Origin: Porphyrobacter sp.
GTDB taxonomy: Bacteria > Pseudomonadota > Alphaproteobacteria > Sphingomonadales > Sphingomonadaceae
Length of the DNA: 64,000 nucleotides
Assembly (NCBI GenBank): GCA_017744315.1
Contig: JAGIBN010000002.1
Location: 434,001 to 498,000, forward strand
Direction: 5' to 3'
Shown here: one piece after another, positions 58,801 to 64,000 of the stretch
Position numbering within the stretch: position 1 is the stretch's first letter
Layout of the letters: each line of letters begins with the position of its first letter
Notes under the pieces: generated by a model
Databases searched by the model: none
What the model saw: only the letters and a program-made list of their open reading frames with translations
What the model was told of the DNA's origin: nothing
Program-made: the position numbers and the translations under genes

Positions 58801-59152
58801 TCGCTTGATTCAGCCTTTCAGCGACCTGCTGGCGGGCGAAGTAGAGATCAGTGCCGTCTTCGAAGACAACGGTGACCTGGCTGAAGCCGTTGCGCGAGAT
58901 CGAGCGAGAGCTTTCCAGTCCCGGGATACCGGCCATCGCTGTTTCTACCGGGAAGGTGACGAGCCGCTCCATGTCGAGCGGCCCGAGGTTTGGCGCGGCC
59001 GTATTGATCTGCACCTGCTTGTTGGTGATGTCGGGAACCGCGTCGATCGGCAGTTTCAGTAATTGGAAAACGCCAAAGAAGGCGATGATCATGGTGATGA
59101 TCACTACCGCCCATCGGAAGCGGATCGAAGCGTCTAGGATGCGTGTGATCAT
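55898..59152 (-). CDS. czcA: Heavy-metal efflux RND transporter, CzcA type
   Basis: Inner-membrane proton-driven pump that exports divalent metal cations through a CzcCBA tripartite channel. It has 1084 residues and twelve membrane segments in two halves. TM4 carries LDFGLIVDGSIIIIEN, the DFG-x3-DG pattern of the HME-1 subgroup (Co/Zn/Cd) rather than that of CusA (Cu/Ag). The start (MITRILDASIRFRWAVVIIT) and PDITNKQVQINTAAPNLGP are typical. It begins one base after the czcB stop. Metal choice is inferred from the motif only. Confidence 0.93.
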   Translation of the reverse strand: MITRILDASIRFRWAVVIITMIIAFFGVFQLLKLPIDAVPDITNKQVQINTAAPNLGPLDMERLVTFPVETAMAGIPGLESSRSISRNGFSQVTVVFEDGTDLYFARQQVAERLNQAKGTLPEGVEPEMGPVSTGLGEVLMYVVDFAPTDTKENPRVAGRPGFQPDGSYMTPSGEILADDIAKEGYLRSVQDWVIRPQLRSVSGVAGIDSIGGYEKQFVVQPDAARMSSYGISFTELAEALEAANISVGANFVERGGEAFLVRVDGRIRDLDEIDRATIATRGGVPVQVRDVATVTIGGDLRTGTATQNGKEVVVGTVLMLAGANSRIVAAASAERLDEVAGSLPPGIQVTTVLDRSHLVDATIGTVEENLLFGALLVIGVLFWMLGNFRAAVIAALVIPISFLIMGTGMNLTGTSGNLMSLGALDFGLIVDGSIIIIENCLQRLAHRQQKEGRILSRDERLHEVFEASKEMIRPTLFGQAIIFLVFIPLLTFTGVEGKTFSPMAITVLLALAGAFLASLTFVPAMVALLIRGEVAEKDVKAVAWVKRRYEPVLRRIIARPWRWIGAGAGTFAAAALVFTMLGSEFLPVLGEGNLAMQAVRIPSTSLAQSTRMQEQVEKTVATLPEVAFVFSKTGTAEVASDPMPPNASDTFIILKPKDEWPDGVNTKDDVIERVENKLEPLVGNALEISQPIQLRFNELIAGVRGDIAVKVYGDDLEAMGRTANEIAAVLDTVPGAADVKVEQTEGFPVLDVQFDRDAIARYGLSLKDVSDTVAAAMGGREAGIVFEGDRRYDVVVRLDAVTRNDLDAVGALPVMLPGEDAHRASVPLRELARFSFSEGLNQVSRENGKRRVVVQANVRGNDLGSFVTEAQEKVAREVTLPPGSFIEWGGQFENLQAASARLSLVIPLIFAAIFGLLFLALRGVRQALAVYSAIPLALAGGVFALLLTGHPFSVSAAVGFIVLSGVTVLNGLVVMTSINYRLDAGMAVDQAVQKGTMERVRAVLMTGIVPAIGFVPMALATGTGAEVQKPLAVVVIGGLITSTLLTLFVLPAISHLLLRGKHRKHVEGDYTDVDMLGSELPVS

Positions 59153-59153
59153 C

Positions 59154-60323
59154 TCAATGCTCCGCCTCGCCCTTGCCGAGTTCGGCCTTGAGAAGGAAAG
59201 CTCCGCGCGTTGCGACCACGGAGCCGGTACGAAGGCCTTCGACTATCTCGACGCGTCCATCGCCGCGTTGGCCCGCCACGACATTGGTGGCCTGGAAGCC
59301 GTTGGCAGCCCGTACGAACACCACATCGCGTCCCTCGAAGCTCTGCACTGCTTCCTCGGGCAGCGCGATACGGCTGGTGTCAGCACCAGCGGGCTGAATT
59401 CGAGCGCGCAGTCCCTGGCCCTGGCTGAGTCCATCTGCACCTTGGGGCTCAAGAACAACCGTGGCTGTCTTGCTCTCTGGGTCGAGACCCGGCGTGACCG
59501 AGCGAACCACCGCCCCGCGCGTTTCGCCATTGGCGAGTTCGATCACTGCGCTGTCGCCAGGTCGCACTCGGCGAGCATCGGCCGCGAGGACCGACACGTT
59601 GACCTGGATGCGGTTGGGATCTGCTACACGAAACAGCTCGGTCCCGGCCGGAACGAATGCGCCGAGTGTTGCGTCGGCCTTGGTGATGCGACCGGATATC
59701 AGGCTGACCACAGCCAACGTCCGCCCATCGCCGCTGACCTTCGAAGCGCTGGCGGCTGCACGCGCACGACGCGCCTCGGCTTCGGCTTGCGAGAGCGCGG
59801 CACGCGCCCCTTCAAGATCCTGTCGCGCGGTGACCTTGGCTTCGTAGAGACGCTGCTCGCGTTCATAAGCGGATCGGGCCAGAGAAAGTTGGGCCTCTGC
59901 ACTGCTGCGCTCCGACGAAAGCGCCGCCGCATCGCGGCTTTCCATCGTCGCAACTGACTCCCCTGCCCGGACATATTCACCGAGGCGCCGGTTGATGCCC
60001 ACGATCGCTCCGTCGGCGCGGGCGGTCAGTACCGCCTCGCCGGCAGGCGTGGGCGCAACCACACCTTGCGCCAGGATCTCGGAAGCCAGCCCGCCGCCCT
60101 GGACTTGCTCGCTGACAATCCCGGCGGCCTTGGCGCGGTCCGCCGTCATGGCGACAAAACCTTCGGGACCGTGCTCTTCCTCTGCGTCCTTTGCAACTTC
60201 AGTCGAAGCCACATTGGATGCTGGAGTGGTTGAGCGGCCTAGAAAGTAGCCGCCCGCGACCAGAACCACCGCCCCGGCAGCGCTGATCGCGATCACTTTG
60301 TTTCTGTTCGATTGGAGTTCCAT
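59154..60323 (-). CDS. czcB: RND efflux periplasmic adaptor, CzcB type
   Basis: Membrane-fusion protein linking CzcA to the outer-membrane channel. From the ATG at 60323 (MELQSNRNK) it has 389 residues. One membrane segment spans residues 10-30. The barrel-sandwich halves (VVAPTPAGEAVLTARADGAI and GRITKADATLGAFVPAGTEL) flank a long helical hairpin (residues 125-185). A C-terminal beta-barrel follows. The short acidic/His stretch EEEHGPEG after the anchor could bind metal. The open frame to 60356 lacks support. It follows czcC by 46 bases. Confidence 0.92.
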   Translation of the reverse strand: MELQSNRNKVIAISAAGAVVLVAGGYFLGRSTTPASNVASTEVAKDAEEEHGPEGFVAMTADRAKAAGIVSEQVQGGGLASEILAQGVVAPTPAGEAVLTARADGAIVGINRRLGEYVRAGESVATMESRDAAALSSERSSAEAQLSLARSAYEREQRLYEAKVTARQDLEGARAALSQAEAEARRARAAASASKVSGDGRTLAVVSLISGRITKADATLGAFVPAGTELFRVADPNRIQVNVSVLAADARRVRPGDSAVIELANGETRGAVVRSVTPGLDPESKTATVVLEPQGADGLSQGQGLRARIQPAGADTSRIALPEEAVQSFEGRDVVFVRAANGFQATNVVAGQRGDGRVEIVEGLRTGSVVATRGAFLLKAELGKGEAEH

Positions 60324-60369
60324 GTACGGGATTCCTTGTTGCGCCCTCAGGCGCACGAATGGGATTGGG

Positions 60370-61632
60370 CTAGCGAGCCGATCGATCGGCTGCCGCCAGG
60401 CGGATCAGCAGTGCGGCCGATCTGCCCTGAGCTTCACGTGCGTCGATCAGCGCGCGACGAACTCCGTCGCGAGCGTCACCCGCAGCCAGCAATTCAATCA
60501 GCTCGAGCTTGCCTTCGCGGTATCCGATCTCAGCCAGGCGCAAGGCTTCTTCGGCCTGAGGCAGCGACTCCGCTTCAAGCGTGTCGGCTTTGGCTTCGGC
60601 GGCCAGGTATTCGGCCCGGGCTTCCGACACCGTTTGGCTGTAGTCGGCCGCAGCAACCGCTTCCCGAGCCGATGCTGATCGGACACGAGCCTGGGCTGCC
60701 GAGATATTGCCCTGATTTTGATTCCAGAGAGGCAACGGCACTGCGACGCCCACGACCAGCGCCTGATCGTTGCTTGCGTGAAACCTGCGCACCCCGGCTG
60801 AAACGGCAAGATCGGGCGCACCCAGCGATCGCTCTCGGGCAACACCCGCTTCGGCTGCTTGTCGCTCGGCAGACGCGAGCTTCAGGTCGAGGCCTTCATA
60901 GGACGACAGCAGTTCGTAAGGTGGCCGCAGCTTCGGGAAGGCGTTCGTCGGCGTTGGAGCCGATTGATCGGACCAAAGAGCACCTAGTGCGAAACGGGCA
61001 GCGAGCGCGGTTGCCTGCGCAGCCTTCAGTTCCGCCTCAGCCTCAGCCAATTCCGACTGAGCCCGAAGCGCGCGAAGCGGAGGCTCGCGTCCAGCCTCCA
61101 CGAGCACGTTTGCAATCCGCGCCAATTCACGACTTCGGTCGTAAACGTCTTGTGCAAGAGCAACACGCGCCTGCGCAGCAACCGCCGAGACGTAGCGCTG
61201 TCGGACCATCAGCCCGATGTCGGCCACCGCGAGCTGCTCTCGGAGCTGCGCAACCGCCAAGTCCGCTTTGGCAGCCCCCGTCCGGGCGTTACGTTTCCCA
61301 CCGAGCTCGAGCGGAAGCCCTGCACTCAGCGTATATTCGGACGACTGAAGACCCGAATAGTCTCCAGTTCCGGCAAAGTTCTCGACTTCAATCGAGAGTT
61401 CCGGGTTCGGACGTAGCCGCGCTTGCCTTATCAGCGCTTCGGCCGCCTCGACATCTGCACGAGGACCCATCGCCCTCGGATTCTGTGTTTCCGTCCCGGG
61501 TTCATTTGAAGCGCCGGCGAGGGCCAGGGCCTGTTCTAAAGTTAGTGACCCACTATCCTGCGCCGCGACGGCCAGCGGCGCGATCGCGCAGCCGGCGCCC
61601 GCCAGGAGGGCACCGCACAATAAGGATTTCAT
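60370..61632 (-). CDS. czcC: Outer-membrane channel protein, CzcC/TolC type
   Basis: Outer-membrane factor of the metal efflux system. The 420 residues begin with a signal peptide (cleavage after AVA, about residue 23). Two outer-membrane efflux repeats follow, with SLTLEQALALA, RLRPNPELSIEVENFAG and YTLSAGLPLELGGKR in the first, and AEAGVARERSLGAPDLAVSAGV with GVAVPLPLWNQNQGN in the second. Long Ala/Glu/Arg-rich helices form the periplasmic tunnel. It lies 56 bases after the small His-rich gene that heads the cluster. Confidence 0.92.
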   Translation of the reverse strand: MKSLLCGALLAGAGCAIAPLAVAAQDSGSLTLEQALALAGASNEPGTETQNPRAMGPRADVEAAEALIRQARLRPNPELSIEVENFAGTGDYSGLQSSEYTLSAGLPLELGGKRNARTGAAKADLAVAQLREQLAVADIGLMVRQRYVSAVAAQARVALAQDVYDRSRELARIANVLVEAGREPPLRALRAQSELAEAEAELKAAQATALAARFALGALWSDQSAPTPTNAFPKLRPPYELLSSYEGLDLKLASAERQAAEAGVARERSLGAPDLAVSAGVRRFHASNDQALVVGVAVPLPLWNQNQGNISAAQARVRSASAREAVAAADYSQTVSEARAEYLAAEAKADTLEAESLPQAEEALRLAEIGYREGKLELIELLAAGDARDGVRRALIDAREAQGRSAALLIRLAAADRSAR

Positions 61633-61688
61633 GATTCATTCCGCTCAAAGCCTGTTGATCATCGATGCGCCAGGTCGGCGCGCGACGA

Positions 61689-62033
61689 TCAGGCCCTGGG
61701 CGGGCGTTTGAGGGAATCAGGCGTAATCGAGGCCAAGCGGAGCTCGCCCGATGGCTGGTGCACAACCAGGACAAATAGCGCTTCTACTTGAGCCGCCAGA
61801 GGAGGTACCTGCTGGGCTCCGTGATGGCAGTGGCCATGGAGGCATGCGCCGTGTCGGTCATTGTCGGGTTCTTGTTTGGAACCAGTTTGATCAACCGCAA
61901 CAACCTCAACAGCTGCTGCCTCAGTGGCTGGCCCGCAAGCGACAGCATCCACCGATCCGACGAACAAGACGCCGAACACCAGCAAGATCAGCGCAAGCCG
62001 ACCGAAGTTTCTGATTGGCGGGCCAAACACCAT
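61689..62033 (-). CDS. Small secreted His/Cys-rich protein heading the czc cluster (CzcI-like)
   Basis: The 114-residue protein has a hydrophobic signal sequence (residues 11-32) and a mature part with RHGACLHGHCHHG, clearly able to bind metal ions. Small secreted His-rich proteins of this kind stand at the front of czc and related metal operons and are named CzcI in Cupriavidus, with a proposed regulatory or metal-buffering role. Similarity to CzcI is in position and composition, not shown by alignment. The ATG at 62033 lacks a good ribosome-binding site. The 123 bases upstream (62034-62156) should hold the operon promoter. Confidence 0.7.
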   Translation of the reverse strand: MVFGPPIRNFGRLALILLVFGVLFVGSVDAVACGPATEAAAVEVVAVDQTGSKQEPDNDRHGACLHGHCHHGAQQVPPLAAQVEALFVLVVHQPSGELRLASITPDSLKRPPRA

Positions 62034-62156
62034 ACGATGTGGCTCATACCCATGTATCCTACCTCAGTCACGCCACTTATGACGGCCGCGTTCGTCGCGA
62101 AAGCGGCCCGGGCTGTCCCGCTTTCCGTGCCAAATGCTGTTTGCGGATGGCCTGGC

Positions 62157-62327
62157 TCAGTGCCCTATCGCCGCGAAGAACGCCGCCAGAAGGAGGAAGA
62201 TAGCTCCCCATGCGAAAGCCATGACGACGGTCTTCTTCGCACCGATGCGATGCGCCCGATAGGAACCTGCCGCCAGGACGAGCCACCCGGTCAGAGCTAT
62301 CACTGATACCCACGCGTATCCGCTCAT
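62157..62327 (-). CDS. Small two-segment membrane protein
   Basis: The 56-residue protein starts MSGYAWVSVIALTGW and consists of two hydrophobic segments (about residues 4-21 and 32-54) joined by a basic turn (YRAHRIGAKK). Its ATG overlaps the stop of the MBL hydrolase gene by four bases (ATGA), which is the best evidence that it is a real gene. A longer frame to 62444 only repeats MBL coding sequence in another frame. Function is unknown. Confidence 0.72.
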   Translation of the reverse strand: MSGYAWVSVIALTGWLVLAAGSYRAHRIGAKKTVVMAFAWGAIFLLLAAFFAAIGH

Positions 62328-63091
62328 GCGATCAGTTCCATGCCGTCGTATCCCACCAGCACGCCCGCCGGCACTTCTTGAGAAAGCTCCGCATAGTCCA
62401 TGCTCTTGTCGAGATGCGTCAGAACGGCGGTCTTGGCGCGGCAACGTTCGAAAAGCTTGAGCGCAGTCCCAAGTCCAGCGTGAGTTGGATGCGGTTCGCG
62501 ACGCAGGCAGTCGGTTACCAGGATGTCGATCCCGTAAAACAGGTCGACCATATCTTCGGTAATCTCTGCGAAGTCTGTCGCATAACCGATTGATTTTCCA
62601 TCCGCCTCGAAACGAAATCCCGTGCTGGTTATCGGCCCGTGCGGCATCTCGACAGAGCCGATGGCGAAACCCTGGTGGATCTTGACCACATCGAGCGATT
62701 CAAGCTGGACGATCGTCGGATATCCGTCCCGGCCAGAGAACACATAGCCAAACCGCTGGCGCAGGCGGCGCGCGGTCTCGACAGAAGCGAAACCAGGCAA
62801 CGGAGCGCTCCTGTGAAAGCGCATCGGACGCAAGTCGTCGATCCCATGACAATGATCGGCGTGGTCATGCGTCCAGAAAACCGCGTCGACCTTGTCGATA
62901 TTGTTACCTAGCAACTGATGGCGCAAGTCCGGCGAGGTATCGACAAGCAGTCGGGCCCCGGCGTTACTCTCAACGATGATCGAAACGCGCGTCCGCCGGT
63001 TTCTCGGCTCGTTGGGATCGCATTCACCCCAATCATTCCCGATGCGCGGAACACCGGTCGAGGTCCCGGATCCGAGCACCAGCAACTTCAC
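62324..63091 (-). CDS. MBL fold metallo-hydrolase (PhnP-like)
   Basis: Metallo-beta-lactamase-fold hydrolase of 255 residues. The metal-binding motif HxHxDH is in WTHDHADHCHGIDDLR. Further ligands are in PHGPITSTGF, YATDFAEI and VLTHLDKSMDY. The N-terminal LGSGTSTGVPRIGNDWGECD includes the extra Cys/Asp region typical of PhnP-like cyclic phosphodiesterases, but there are no phosphonate genes nearby, so the substrate is open. It overlaps tatD by four bases at its start and the small membrane gene at its end. Confidence 0.9.
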   Translation of the reverse strand: MKLLVLGSGTSTGVPRIGNDWGECDPNEPRNRRTRVSIIVESNAGARLLVDTSPDLRHQLLGNNIDKVDAVFWTHDHADHCHGIDDLRPMRFHRSAPLPGFASVETARRLRQRFGYVFSGRDGYPTIVQLESLDVVKIHQGFAIGSVEMPHGPITSTGFRFEADGKSIGYATDFAEITEDMVDLFYGIDILVTDCLRREPHPTHAGLGTALKLFERCRAKTAVLTHLDKSMDYAELSQEVPAGVLVGYDGMELIA

Positions 63092-63864
63092 GGCGCGGCC
63101 TTGCTGAACAGCGAATAGAAATTGCGCGTGGTATTGGCCGCGAGCGTTTCGAAGCTCTCGCCCCGAAGCTGGGCCACGAACTTCGCCGTGTCGCGAACGT
63201 AGGCAGGCTCACACGCCTTGCCGCGATGCGGAACCGGCGCGAGGAACGGGCTGTCGGTTTCGACCAAAAGTCGATCCGCTGGAATTTCCTTAGCGAATTC
63301 CTGCAGATCGCGAGCATTCTTGAATGTGACTATACCCGAAATTGAGATCGTCAGGCCCAGCTCCAGCACCTTGCGACCGAAGTCCGCCGAGGCCGTGAAG
63401 CAATGGATCAGCGCCGGGAAGGCGCCCTTCTCCATTTCGTCTGCCAGAATGTCGCTCGTGTCGGTGTCGGCATCGCGGGTGTGAATGATGATCGGAAGAC
63501 CGGTCTTCCGCGCGACGGCAATGTGGGTCCGGAACAGCGCTTGCTGCACCGCCCGATCCGACTTGTCGTAGTAGTAGTCGAGCCCGGTTTCCCCGATGCC
63601 TATGACCCGCGGGTGGTTAGCGGCCTCCAGCAAGGCAGCCTCGCCCAGGTCGGCGTGCTGATCGGCCTCGTGCGGGTGAATGCCAATGCTGGCCCAAACG
63701 TCGGGCTCGCGCTCCGCCGTGGCGACAATGGCTTCCCATTCCCGCTGCCGAGTGGAGATGTTGAGGAACGCCTTCACACCGGCCTCGCGCGCACGCGCGA
63801 GAACCGCTGGCTGATCTTCCACCAAGCCCTCGTAATTGAGGTGGCAGTGGCTATCGATCAGCAT
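63088..63864 (-). CDS. tatD: TatD family metal-dependent hydrolase
   Basis: Metal-dependent deoxyribonuclease-type hydrolase with a TIM-barrel fold. It has 258 residues. Motifs are the N-terminal IDSHCHLNYEGL, SIGIHPHEADQH, GIGETGLDYYYDKS, LPIIIHTRDADTDT, LIHCFTASADF and VETDSPFLAPVPHRGK. Members act as 3'-5' exonucleases in DNA repair or RNA quality control; the specific paralogue (TatD or YcfH-like) is not resolved. The gene order metG-tatD-MBL hydrolase is common in alphaproteobacteria. Its ATG overlaps the metG stop by one base. Confidence 0.94.
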   Translation of the reverse strand: MLIDSHCHLNYEGLVEDQPAVLARAREAGVKAFLNISTRQREWEAIVATAEREPDVWASIGIHPHEADQHADLGEAALLEAANHPRVIGIGETGLDYYYDKSDRAVQQALFRTHIAVARKTGLPIIIHTRDADTDTSDILADEMEKGAFPALIHCFTASADFGRKVLELGLTISISGIVTFKNARDLQEFAKEIPADRLLVETDSPFLAPVPHRGKACEPAYVRDTAKFVAQLRGESFETLAANTTRNFYSLFSKAAP

Positions 63865-64000
63865 CAGGCCTCCGCCTCTTGAGGCAGCTCGAGCCGCGGG
63901 AACACCGGCGTCGGGTTGTCCACGCGGATCGCTTCGAGCGCCGGATCTCGAGCTAGAGCAGCGAAGTCGCGAGCGTCCGCCGGGATCGACAAGGCATCCA
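63864..64000 (-). CDS. metG: Methionyl-tRNA synthetase (partial, only the C-terminal end in window)
   Basis: The last 44 codons and the TGA stop are visible, reading leftwards from the window edge. The product ends NPTPVFPRLELPQEAEA, and VFPRLE-type ends are typical of MetG without the C-terminal tRNA-binding domain. The position directly before tatD and the MBL hydrolase supports this. The catalytic domain is outside the window. Confidence 0.75.
   Translation of the reverse strand, partial: DALSIPADARDFAALARDPALEAIRVDNPTPVFPRLELPQEAEA

Noticed and set aside
61150..62033. Possible insertion sequence or att site near the czc cluster
   Set aside because: No transposase fragment, terminal inverted repeats or target duplication could be found around 54.8-62.1 kb.

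Overview
The window looks like chromosomal core sequence of an alphaproteobacterium of the order Sphingomonadales (Erythrobacter/Novosphingobium/Sphingomonas-like). The grounds are the high G+C content, the gene order dusB-ntrB-ntrC-ntrY-ntrX-hfq-hflX-mazG, a tandem two-domain Hfq, a fused IspDF, an acidic RpoD and a RibB with a degenerate GTP cyclohydrolase domain. Species identity is inferred, not computed.

Layout. 1-3.7 kb (minus): yqeY-dnaG-rpoD macromolecular-synthesis cluster, with rpoD cut by the left edge. 3.8-9 kb (plus): carA, carB and greA, ending at a strong hairpin. 9.0-11.3 kb (minus): a DUF4170 protein and a four-gene envelope-stress-type cluster (YqjD/YqjE-like) with a perfect GGAAC-N16-CGTT general-stress (EcfG) promoter in front. 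11.3-18.2 kb (plus): enolase, an AbgT-family transporter, an M13 peptidase and a two-HKD phospholipase D-like protein. 18.2-20.4 kb (minus): a Nudix-DUF47 fusion and the phosphate transporter Pit, preceded by a PHO-box-like repeat. 20.5-25.4 kb: flavin-related genes, namely aldo/keto reductase, ribH, a type II NADH dehydrogenase, an HTH-RibBX protein with a palindromic operator candidate, and a flavin reductase. 25.4-28.3 kb (minus): SDR, FMN-dependent hydroxyacid dehydrogenase and an M48 peptidase. 28.5-30.5 kb: an EF-G paralogue, then tRNA-Lys(CTT).

30.8-36.4 kb (minus) is the cell-shape operon mreB-mreC-mreD-mrdA-rodA. It diverges from mutL and a lipoprotein gene. After that come a NYN/OST-HTH protein, a beta-carbonic anhydrase, lipA with a COQ10-like gene, and pncC, a small secreted protein and ispDF on the minus strand. 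44.0-51.2 kb (plus) is the nitrogen-signalling block dusB-ntrBC-ntrYX. It is followed by tandem hfq, hflX and a Stf0 sulfotransferase, with mazG convergent. 54.9-62.0 kb (minus) carries an unassigned membrane protein and a czcCBA-type heavy-metal efflux system headed by a His/Cys-rich secreted peptide. The right end (minus) is metG-tatD-MBL hydrolase-small membrane protein, with metG cut by the edge.

Many genes overlap by 1-4 bases (ATGA, TGATG or GTGA junctions), which implies widespread translational coupling. No insertion sequence, prophage, CRISPR array or rRNA was seen. No gene-free stretch exceeds about 215 bases. The points most worth following up are the HTH-RibBX gene and its inverted-repeat operator, the tandem Hfq followed in frame by an HflX with no ordinary start codon, the Nudix-DUF47-Pit operon with its PHO box and likely ATT start, and NtrX lacking GAFTGA.
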